Part shown: positions 30,814-37,740 of the stretch, piece by piece
Layout of the letters: each line of letters opens with the position of its first letter
Numbering within the stretch: the stretch's first letter is position 1
Origin: Acidimicrobiaceae bacterium
Lineage (GTDB): Bacteria > Actinomycetota > Acidimicrobiia > Acidimicrobiales > Aldehydirespiratoraceae
Length of the DNA: 40,949 bases
Reading direction: 5' to 3'
Assembly (NCBI GenBank): GCA_009843915.1
Contig: VYCM01000108.1
Span: forward strand, 1 to 40,949
Program-made: the position numbers and the translations under genes
Notes under the pieces: model-generated
Seen by the model: the letters and a program-made list of their open reading frames with translations, nothing else
Database searches by the model: none
Told to the model about the DNA's origin: nothing

Positions 30814-31767
30814 ATGACACTCGCCTACGATGAGCCCGCCATGGCGGATCTGGACGACGTCGACCGAGCCCTGATCGATGCGCTGGTCGCCGACGGCCGG
30901 GCCAGCTACGCCGCCCTGGCCCGTCGCATCGGGATGTCGCAGGCCGCGATCAAGGCCCGGGTCCTCCGGCTGCTCGACAGCGGCGGCATCCACATCCTCG
31001 GACGCATCGATCCACGGGCCCTGGGATACGGCGAGTTCGCCTACTGCCTGATCGACGTGGAGGGACCCGTCGAACCGGCAGCCGATCGGCTAGCCGAGAT
31101 GGACGAGGCCGCCTTCGTGCTGATCCTGGCCGGCGCCCGCGGGCTCTTCGTGGAATTCAGGGCCCGCGACGCCCAGCAACTGGACACCGCCATCGAGCGA
31201 GCCCGGTCCGAGCCGGGGGTGCGGGGTGTCGACGCGCTATCGCTGGTGGCCTACGTCAAGCAGGACTGGTCGCAGTCGGGACAAGACCCCGCCGTTACCG
31301 ACCACCGGCTCGGCGCCCGTAGGCGCCCCGTCGACGCCACCGACATCAAGCTCCTGGAGAGTCTGGCCGCCAACGGCAGGGCCACCTTCGCCGAGATGGC
31401 CGATGCCGCTGGCATGTCGCAGGCAGCCACCCGGGAGCGAACCCTGGCGCTGATGGCCGCCGGTGTGGTGACCGTCCAGACGATCGTCAGCCCCGGTGTG
31501 CTGGGTGTCAAGGGCTACGCCGGCCTGATGATCGAGGTGGACGGAGCGGCCGAGCCCGTCGCCACGAAAGTCGCGGCGATGACCGACATCACCCTGGTGG
31601 CCAGAGTGCTGGGACGCTTCGACGTGATTGCGGAGGCGAGCTACCGCGACGAGGCCCACCTGGCCGAGTTGCTCGACCGCGTCCGCTCGACTGATGGCGT
31701 GCGGCAGGTCGAGTCCTTCGTGTACCTCGTGGAGGTCAAGGAGTCAATGACCGCTGGCCTCAGCTAG
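30814..31767 (+). CDS. Tandem Lrp/AsnC-family regulator, two HTH-RAM units (317 aa)
   Basis: A feast/famine transcription factor that carries two complete Lrp modules in one chain. Unit 1 has a winged helix (about 12-62: DRALIDALVADGRASYAAL, RIGMSQAAIKARV) followed by a RAM ligand domain; unit 2 repeats this from about residue 172 (DIKLLESLAANGRATFAEM, AAGMSQAATRERT) and ends with a second RAM domain. Typical Lrp proteins have one unit of about 150 aa. ATG 30814 follows CGGAG; a second ATG at 30841 would also keep both units. It diverges from the importer operon, so it is the best candidate regulator of amino-acid-like solute uptake here. The RAM domains probably sense an amino acid or related metabolite. 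Confidence 0.92.
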   Translation: MTLAYDEPAMADLDDVDRALIDALVADGRASYAALARRIGMSQAAIKARVLRLLDSGGIHILGRIDPRALGYGEFAYCLIDVEGPVEPAADRLAEMDEAAFVLILAGARGLFVEFRARDAQQLDTAIERARSEPGVRGVDALSLVAYVKQDWSQSGQDPAVTDHRLGARRRPVDATDIKLLESLAANGRATFAEMADAAGMSQAATRERTLALMAAGVVTVQTIVSPGVLGVKGYAGLMIEVDGAAEPVATKVAAMTDITLVARVLGRFDVIAEASYRDEAHLAELLDRVRSTDGVRQVESFVYLVEVKESMTAGLS

Positions 31768-31773
31768 CCGGCT

Positions 31774-32616
31774 CTAGGGAAGGACACCGCCGTCGATGGG
31801 GATCAGGGCACCGTTGATGTAGGCGGCGGCCGGCGAAGCCAGGAACACCACCAGCTGGGCCACCTCGTCGGCCGTGCCCCACCGGCCCAGCGGCACCTCC
31901 GAGGTGAGCAGGCGCCCGGCCTCCTCGTCGGACACGCCCTCCAGGTCGGCCACCAGCCTGCGGTTGGCCACCCCCATCTGGGTGTCGATGGGGCCGGGGC
32001 ACACCCCCACGCAGCGGATCCCGTCGGGTCCGTGCTCCTTGGCGATGAGCTTGGTCATGGCCACCAGGCCGAACTTGGTGACGTTGTAGGCCCCATAGCC
32101 CGGATCGGACACGAGACCCCCGATCGACACGTTGTTGATGATCACGCCCCGGCCGGCCTCGATCATCGGGCCCAGCGCCAGCAGCGTCATCCGGCGGGAG
32201 CCCATGACGTTGACCTGCCAGGACAGGTTCCACTGCTCCTCGGTCTGGTCGACGAACCGGCCCACGCCGGTGGTAGCCCCCGCGTTGTTGAACAAGATGT
32301 CCAGCGAGCCCAAGTCGTCCACAGTGCGGTGTACCACCACCTCGGCCTGGGCCTGGTCGGTGACGTCAAGTGGGGCAGCGAAGCTCCTGACCTCGAAGCG
32401 GTCTCGCAGCTCGGTAGCCAGCGCCTCTAGCGCAGCTAGATCGTCACCCAATCCGTGCGTCTCATCCTGACGGAGTTCGGGGCGGTCGCAGGCCAAGTCA
32501 GTGACCACCACGTCGGCACCGGCCTCAGCCAGACGCCAGGCGGTCGCCTCGCCCATGCCGCCGGACCGGCCCGCGCCGGTGACCAGCGCCACCCGGCCCG
32601 CCAGCATCCCGGCCAC
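31774..32616 (-). CDS. Short-chain dehydrogenase/reductase with widened glycine loop (280 aa)
   Basis: An SDR with the turn TGAGRSGGMG (13-22, two residues longer than canonical), NNAG at 110-113, catalytic S164, Y177 (YNVTK) and K181. As in the 22311 SDR, extra residues follow D40 after beta-2 (ACDRPELRQDETHGLG region). GTG start at 32616 overlaps the preceding SDR stop by one base; an ATG at 32607 is an alternative. It converges on the Lrp-type regulator with a 6 bp gap. Its tie to the rest of the window is only by neighbourhood. Confidence 0.92.
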   Translation of the reverse strand: MAGMLAGRVALVTGAGRSGGMGEATAWRLAEAGADVVVTDLACDRPELRQDETHGLGDDLAALEALATELRDRFEVRSFAAPLDVTDQAQAEVVVHRTVDDLGSLDILFNNAGATTGVGRFVDQTEEQWNLSWQVNVMGSRRMTLLALGPMIEAGRGVIINNVSIGGLVSDPGYGAYNVTKFGLVAMTKLIAKEHGPDGIRCVGVCPGPIDTQMGVANRRLVADLEGVSDEEAGRLLTSEVPLGRWGTADEVAQLVVFLASPAAAYINGALIPIDGGVLP

Positions 32617-33437
32617 TATTGGTCGCCGCCGTCGTCGGAAGCGTCGGCGGCGAGGCGGGACATGACCCCCAGGCTGAAGCCGGCCGGAATGCCGTCGTGG
32701 CAGCCCACCAGCGAGCCGGTCAGCGGGGCGCTGGCGTCACTCACCAGGAAATGGAACACGGGTGCGATCTCGGGCGCGGGCCGGTACATGTCGTTGGCGG
32801 TCAGGTGCCGGATCAGCTCCACATCGGGCGTCGACTCCGACATCATCTCGGTCCTGACGTTGCCGGGCAGAACGCCGTTGACCCGCACATGGCGCGGTCC
32901 CAGCTCCAGCGCCCACACCCGGACCAACTGGTCGAGAGCTGCTTTGGAGGCGCCGTAGGCGGCCATGCCCGGTGCGCCGACCGAGCCAGCCGGTGAGCTG
33001 GTGACGATTATCGAACCGTGATCCCGCACCATGTTCACGCCGTGGCGCACCGCCCGCACCACTCCCAGCGTGTTGACGTCCATTACCCGCTCGAAGACCT
33101 CGAGATCGAGGCCCTCGACGTCGCCGTGGTAGGCGTCGATGCCTGCGTTAAGGATCAGGGCGTCGAGGGCCTCGAAACGCTCAGACACCGCTTTGAATGC
33201 CGTCGCCACCGAGGCGTCGTCGGCTACATCCATGGGCACGAACTCCGCGCCGACGCTCTCGGCGATGGCGCGGCCCTCCGCTCGGCGTCCGCCGATCACC
33301 ACCTGGGCGCCACAGCGAACCAGATGAGCGGCCGCAGCCAGGCCGATCCCGGCCGTTCCCCCGGTGATGGCCACCCGGCGGCCGCTCACGTCGAAGGTGT
33401 CGGCGGTGGCCGTCCTGCTCGTGCTTGTCTCGGTCAT
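32616..33437 (-). CDS. Short-chain dehydrogenase/reductase (273 aa)
   Basis: A classical SDR with TGGTAGIG at 25-32, LNAG at 96-99 (Leu in place of the first Asn), catalytic S147 or S148, Y161 (YGASK) and K165. The stretch IGGRRAEG after beta-2, with Arg residues, favours NADP(H). ATG 33437 has no visible ribosome site; on the minus strand TAAGAT ends 6 nt before the ATG, so the message may be leaderless. It is the first of a two-gene unit with the SDR at 31774-32616 and diverges from the E1 gene across an A+T-richer gap with an inverted repeat. Confidence 0.92.
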   Translation of the reverse strand: MTETSTSRTATADTFDVSGRRVAITGGTAGIGLAAAAHLVRCGAQVVIGGRRAEGRAIAESVGAEFVPMDVADDASVATAFKAVSERFEALDALILNAGIDAYHGDVEGLDLEVFERVMDVNTLGVVRAVRHGVNMVRDHGSIIVTSSPAGSVGAPGMAAYGASKAALDQLVRVWALELGPRHVRVNGVLPGNVRTEMMSESTPDVELIRHLTANDMYRPAPEIAPVFHFLVSDASAPLTGSLVGCHDGIPAGFSLGVMSRLAADASDDGGDQ

Positions 33438-33466
33438 GGCCAGATCTTAGTCATCGAAATTCACGC

Positions 33467-33503
33467 TGTAGGCCGAGCTGAGATACAGAATCAAAGGCCT
33501 ACA
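33467..33503. promoter_or_regulatory. Widely spaced 8-bp inverted repeat in divergent promoter region
   Basis: TGTAGGCC (33467-33474) and GGCCTACA (33496-33503) are perfect mirror arms 21 bp apart, in the gap between the minus-strand SDR and the E1 fusion. The left arm falls at the -35 position of the SDR's presumed leaderless promoter. It may be two half-sites for a dimer or for looping. It differs from the TGGGY-N4-ACCCA sites. Confidence 0.4.
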
Positions 33504-33611
33504 AGATGAAATGCAAGCGTTTCTCATCGTAGAGTGTCGCCGTGGCAGCTCGCGGAGGCCGCGGCCGAGCGGCTGGCGAGCGCAGCGAGCGAGAGCGGAA
33601 GGAACGAGAGG

Positions 33612-35690
33612 ATGCGGCAGATCCTGGATCCGGCAGGCGAGCTGGTGGGACCGGCCCCGGATCTTGACGACTCGCAGCTCGTCGACATGTTCCGCCTGCT
33701 GCTCACCACCCGGATGGCCGACGAGAAGTTGCTCAACCTCCAGCGCCAGGGACGCATGCCCGCCTACTACCAGGTGAGCGGCCAGGAGGCCCATGTGGGG
33801 GCGGCTCTGGCGCTGCGGGAGACCGACTGGCTCTTCACCGCCTACCGGGAGCTGGGCATGTGGCTGGCCCGGGGCATGAGCCCCATCGCCGCGGTCGGCC
33901 TGTGGATGGGCGTGGCCGACGACGACGACCTCTGGGACGTTCGCCGCTACCGGGTGACCCGTCTCAACGCCACCATCGGCACCCATCTCCCCCACGCGGT
34001 GGGCTTCGGCTACGCCGAGCGGCTCCAGGGACGCGACACGGTGGCCATGGTGGTGTTCGGCGACGGGGCCACCTCGGAGTCCGACTTCCATGCGGCCATG
34101 AACTTCGCGGGGGTATGGAAGACCCCCACCGTGTTCCTGTGCCAGAACAACCAGGTGGCCCAGTCGACCACCATCGACAAGCAGACTGCGGCGGCCACGC
34201 TGGCCGCCAAGGCCGACGGGTACGGGTTCTGCGGCGAGCGCGTCGACGGCATGGACCCGCTGGCCATGTACCAGGCGGCCCGCGAGGCCGTGGAGCGGGC
34301 CGCCTCGGGCGGAGGCCCCGCCCTCATCGAGATGCTCACCTACCGGTTCGCACCACACTCGACGTACGACGGCACGCCGGTGTACCGCACCACGGACGAG
34401 GAGTCCCAGTGGCGCGAGCGGGACCCCATCACCCGGATGCGGGCCTTCCTGGTGAACAAGGGCCTGTGGGAGACCGGGCAGGAGGACGACATGAGGGCCG
34501 GGATCTCGGCCGACCTCGAGGCGTTCGTCGACCAGCTCGAGGCCCGGCCGCCGGTGTCGCGCCACTACTCGCCCCGGCAGCTGTTCGCCCGGGCGCCTGC
34601 CTCCCTGACCGAGCAGTTGCACCGCGAGCAGCAGGACGCCGGCGAGGCCCCAGCCGCGCTGGAGCCCGACGAGGTGTGGACCGTCGCTGAAGACCCGTCG
34701 CCCACCGGCGAGACCCACCGGCTCGACATGACCGAGGCCCTCAAGCTGACACTGCACGCGGCCTTCGAGCGCGATCCGTCGCTGGTGACGCTGGGGGAGG
34801 ACGTGGGCGTGGAGGGCGGCGTGTTCCGGATCACCGAGGGCATGCACGAGCGCTTCGGCGCCGACCGGGTGATCGACACCCCGCTGTGCGAGACCGGCAT
34901 CATGGGCACTGCCGTGGGCATGGCCATGGCCGGGCTGAGGCCGGTGGCCGAGATCGAGTTCGCGGGCTTCGTGTACCCGGCCTTCGACCAGCTCATCGGC
35001 CATGTGGCCCGTATCCGGTGGCGCTACCGGGGTCACTTGACCGCTCCGGTGGTGGCCCGGCTGCCGGTGGGAACCAACCTCGACAACCACGAGTTCCACA
35101 CCGACTCACCCGAATCGCTCTTCACCCACGCGCCCGGGCTGGTGGTGGTGTATCCCTCCAACCCCTACGACGCCAAGGGCCTCATGGAGTCGGCGCTGGC
35201 CAGCGACGATCCGGTGGTGTTCCTGGAGCCCATCTCGCTGTACCGGGGGCTCAAGCAGGACGTGCCCGTCGAGCCCTACGGGATCCCGTTCGGGCGCGCC
35301 CGGGTGCTCCGCGAAGGCACCGACGTAACCGTCGTGTCGTGGGGTCCGCCGGCGCGCCAGGCGCTCAAGGCGTCCGAGACCCTCGCCAACGAGGGTGTGT
35401 CGGCTGAGGTCGTCGACCTGCGGACCTTGTATCCGTGGGACCGCGAGACCGTGCTCGACAGCGTGGAGCGGACCGGGCGGCTGGTGGTGGCCCATGAGGC
35501 CCAGACGACGAGCGGATTCGGCGCCGAGGTGTTGGCCGCGGTCAGCGAGCAGGGTCTCTACTCCTTGGAGGCGCCCCCGGTGCGGGTGGCCCACATGGAC
35601 GTCTTCTGGGGTCCGACGCAGCTCGAGCGGTACTCGATGGTCACCGCCGAGCGCATCGCCGCCGGCGTCCGCCGAGCTCTGGCCGACTGA
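33612..35690 (+). CDS. 2-oxoacid dehydrogenase E1, fused alpha and beta subunits (692 aa)
   Basis: A thiamine-diphosphate enzyme like branched-chain 2-oxoacid or pyruvate dehydrogenase E1 with both subunits in one chain. Alpha (about 1-345): YYQVSGQEAHVG, TAYRELG, the cofactor loop GDG (150-152) to N179/N180, and RFAPHSTYDG with H249. After a Pro/Glu linker, beta (about 366-692): LGEDVGVEGGVFR, DTPLCETGIMGTAVGMA, HTDSPESLF and DLRTLYPWD. YREL instead of YRxH resembles branched-chain enzymes (YREAG in human). The frame opens at GTG 33534, but ATG 33612 has AAGGA at a good distance and starts the conserved part; the extra 26 residues are an Ala/Arg-rich stretch over a CGAGCG repeat. It is followed after 1 bp by E2. 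Such fused E1 proteins are known in several phyla. Confidence 0.93.
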   Translation: MRQILDPAGELVGPAPDLDDSQLVDMFRLLLTTRMADEKLLNLQRQGRMPAYYQVSGQEAHVGAALALRETDWLFTAYRELGMWLARGMSPIAAVGLWMGVADDDDLWDVRRYRVTRLNATIGTHLPHAVGFGYAERLQGRDTVAMVVFGDGATSESDFHAAMNFAGVWKTPTVFLCQNNQVAQSTTIDKQTAAATLAAKADGYGFCGERVDGMDPLAMYQAAREAVERAASGGGPALIEMLTYRFAPHSTYDGTPVYRTTDEESQWRERDPITRMRAFLVNKGLWETGQEDDMRAGISADLEAFVDQLEARPPVSRHYSPRQLFARAPASLTEQLHREQQDAGEAPAALEPDEVWTVAEDPSPTGETHRLDMTEALKLTLHAAFERDPSLVTLGEDVGVEGGVFRITEGMHERFGADRVIDTPLCETGIMGTAVGMAMAGLRPVAEIEFAGFVYPAFDQLIGHVARIRWRYRGHLTAPVVARLPVGTNLDNHEFHTDSPESLFTHAPGLVVVYPSNPYDAKGLMESALASDDPVVFLEPISLYRGLKQDVPVEPYGIPFGRARVLREGTDVTVVSWGPPARQALKASETLANEGVSAEVVDLRTLYPWDRETVLDSVERTGRLVVAHEAQTTSGFGAEVLAAVSEQGLYSLEAPPVRVAHMDVFWGPTQLERYSMVTAERIAAGVRRALAD

Positions 35691-35691
35691 A

Positions 35692-36846
35692 GTGGCGCAC
35701 GTCTTCAAGCTCCCGGCCGTGGGCGACACCATGGTCGAGGGCGAGATCGTGGAATGGCTCGTCGAGGTGGGTGACACCGTCGAGCTCGACGAGCCCATCT
35801 GCTCGATCGAGACCGACAAGTCGGTGGTGGAGATGACCACCCCCTACCGGGGCACGGTGCTGGCCCTCGGGGGAGAGCCCGGCGATGTCATCGAGGTGGG
35901 CGAGACCCTCATCGTGGTGGGCGAGCCGGGCGAGGAAGTCCCCGCGGACGAGCCCGAACCAGAGTCTGCGGCCGCCGCGGCTTCGATCCCGCACCAGATC
36001 GCCGCGCCGGCCCCGCCCCAGCTGGACCCGTCCGACTCTGTCAAGGCCCTGCCCAAGGCTCGGAAACTGGCCCGGGAGCGGGGCATCGACCTGGCCGCCG
36101 TGGCCGGCACCGGGCCAGGCGGCTCGATCACCGTCGCCGACGTCGAAGCAGCAGCCACGCCGCCCCCGGCGAGCGGTCGGCGGACGCGGTTGTCGGCCAC
36201 CCGACGCTCCATCGCCCGGCACATGACTGAGTCCATGCAGATCCCGCAGTTCACTTCGATGGTGGACGCCGACGCGAGCGGCCTGTTGGAAGCACGGGCA
36301 GCCGCAGCCGCCGAGACCGGCTCGCGAGTGTCGCTCGATGCTCTGCTGATGGCGCTGCTGGTGCCTGTGCTGCGGGACCATCCCGTCATGAACGCCAGGC
36401 TCGACGGCGACGAGATCGAGTACTTCGAGCGCTACGACATCGGTGTGGCCGTCGACACTCCCGACGGGCTGATGGTGCCGGTGGTGGGGGGCGCCGACGC
36501 CCTCTCAGTGGCGGAGCTGTCGGTCGAGGTCCTGCGCCTGGCCGCGGCGGCTCGTGACCGTACCTTGGCGCCCCACGAGCTGGCCGGGGCGACGGCCACC
36601 GTCAACAACGTGGGCGCGCTCGGGATGCTGGCCGGCACGCCGATGCTGCCGGTGGGCACCAGCATGATCGCTGCCTTCGGCATGGCCCGGCCGGTCGTAA
36701 GGCTGATCGATGGCATTCCGACGGAGGTGCCGACCATGACCGTGTCGGCCACGTTCGACCACCGCATCATCGACGGTGGCGCCAGCGGCCGCTTCCTGGC
36801 CCAGCTCAAGGAAGCCATCGAGGAGGCAGCCCACGGCGCACCCTGA
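35692..36846 (+). CDS. Dihydrolipoyl acyltransferase E2 (384 aa)
   Basis: The core of the second 2-oxoacid dehydrogenase complex; transfers the acyl group from lipoate to CoA. Lipoyl domain 1-78 with K43 in IETDKSVVEMTT, Ala/Pro linker, subunit-binding domain 118-155 (PKARKLARERGIDLAAV, then GSITVADVE), second linker, catalytic domain about 163-384 with RRSIARHM and the active site H357-x3-D361 in DHRIIDGG. Short for an E2 (single lipoyl domain). GTG start at 35692, one base after the E1 stop, chosen because it opens the lipoyl domain; the frame extends upstream only into E1. No E3 (dihydrolipoyl dehydrogenase) follows, so it must be supplied from elsewhere in the genome. Confidence 0.95.
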   Translation: MAHVFKLPAVGDTMVEGEIVEWLVEVGDTVELDEPICSIETDKSVVEMTTPYRGTVLALGGEPGDVIEVGETLIVVGEPGEEVPADEPEPESAAAAASIPHQIAAPAPPQLDPSDSVKALPKARKLARERGIDLAAVAGTGPGGSITVADVEAAATPPPASGRRTRLSATRRSIARHMTESMQIPQFTSMVDADASGLLEARAAAAAETGSRVSLDALLMALLVPVLRDHPVMNARLDGDEIEYFERYDIGVAVDTPDGLMVPVVGGADALSVAELSVEVLRLAAAARDRTLAPHELAGATATVNNVGALGMLAGTPMLPVGTSMIAAFGMARPVVRLIDGIPTEVPTMTVSATFDHRIIDGGASGRFLAQLKEAIEEAAHGAP

Positions 36847-36866
36847 AAGCTTCTAATGGCTCAGGG
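36841..36866 (+). terminator. Possible hairpin terminator after E2
   Basis: CCCTG (36841-36845) pairs with CAGGG (36862-36866) and an inner AGC (36848-36850) with GCT (36859-36861), with a 2-nt bulge and an 8-nt loop. It overlaps the E2 stop codon. There is no T run. Confidence 0.35.
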
Positions 36867-36873
36867 GAAAGTA

Positions 36874-36915
36874 AGGGATGTCCCTGGTTGGGGAGGTTCG
36901 GGGCGCTCGTAGAGT
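36874..36915 (+). promoter_or_regulatory. Upstream region of the ABC exporter: palindrome and weak promoter
   Basis: AGGGA (36874-36878), TG, TCCCT (36881-36885) is a perfect 12 bp inverted repeat. It is followed by TTGGGG (36888-36893), a 16 bp spacer and TAGAGT (36910-36915), a weak sigma-70-like pair. A repressor on the palindrome would abut the -35 box. Both calls are tentative. Confidence 0.3.
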
Positions 36916-36952
36916 CCCGCTTGAGCCTTCACAACCCCTCCTAGGAGAACCT

Positions 36953-37702
36953 GTGACTACCTCCCCCACCCAAGCATTGGCCACAGCCGCCCGGGCGGTG
37001 GCCGCCAGCAAGATCTACGGCTCCGGCGACACCGAGGTGCGAGCGCTCGACGCCATCGACGTGGACTTCGAGCAGGGCCGCTTCACTGCCATCATGGGCC
37101 CGTCGGGGTCGGGCAAGTCCACCCTGATGCACTGCATGGCCGGGCTCGACACCGTCACATCCGGCCAGGTGATCATCGGCGACACCGACCTCACCACCCT
37201 GTCGGAGAAGGACCTCACCCTGCTGCGCCGCGACAGCGTCGGGTTCGTGTTCCAGGCCTACAACCTGGTGCCCACCCTCACCGCCATCGAGAACATCACC
37301 CTCCCCATGGACCTCGCCGGCGAGAAGGGCGACGAGGTCTGGGTCGACGAGGTAGTCGACGCCACCGGGCTGTCGGACCGGGTCAAGCACCGGCCCAACG
37401 AGCTGTCCGGAGGCCAGCAGCAGCGGGTGGCGGTGGCCCGGGCCCTGGCCAGCAGACCCCAGATCATCTTCGCCGACGAACCCACGGGCAACGTCGACTC
37501 CAACACCGCGGCCGAGATCCTCGGCTTCATGCGGAGCGCGGTCGACCAGATGGGCCAGACCATCGTGATGGTCACCCACGACCCGGTGGCCGCCTCCTAC
37601 GCCGACCGGGTGGTGTTCCTGGTGGACGGCAAGATCGTGGACGAGCTGGCCGACCCCACGCCTCAGGGCATCCGGGACCACATGACCCGGCTCGGCGCCT
37701 GA
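36953..37702 (+). CDS. MacB/LolD-type ABC transporter ATPase (249 aa)
   Basis: The cytoplasmic ATPase of a type VII (MacB/FtsX-like) ABC system, which transmits force to extracytoplasmic domains for export or envelope work. Walker A GPSGSGKS at 49-56, Q-loop VFQAYNLVPTLTAIEN, signature LSGGQQQRVAVARAL, Walker B IIFADEPTGNVDS, H-loop VTHDP; the ADEPTGNVD wording is typical of the LolD/MacB group. The frame is open to 36878, but GTG 36953 has AGGAG 5 nt ahead and is chosen. It is followed by two FtsX-like permeases. Nothing ties it to the catabolic genes upstream. Confidence 0.94.
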   Translation: MTTSPTQALATAARAVAASKIYGSGDTEVRALDAIDVDFEQGRFTAIMGPSGSGKSTLMHCMAGLDTVTSGQVIIGDTDLTTLSEKDLTLLRRDSVGFVFQAYNLVPTLTAIENITLPMDLAGEKGDEVWVDEVVDATGLSDRVKHRPNELSGGQQQRVAVARALASRPQIIFADEPTGNVDSNTAAEILGFMRSAVDQMGQTIVMVTHDPVAASYADRVVFLVDGKIVDELADPTPQGIRDHMTRLGA

Positions 37703-37740
37703 GTCCTGCTCGCCGACCGCCCTCTGCCCTAGGCCCCGGC

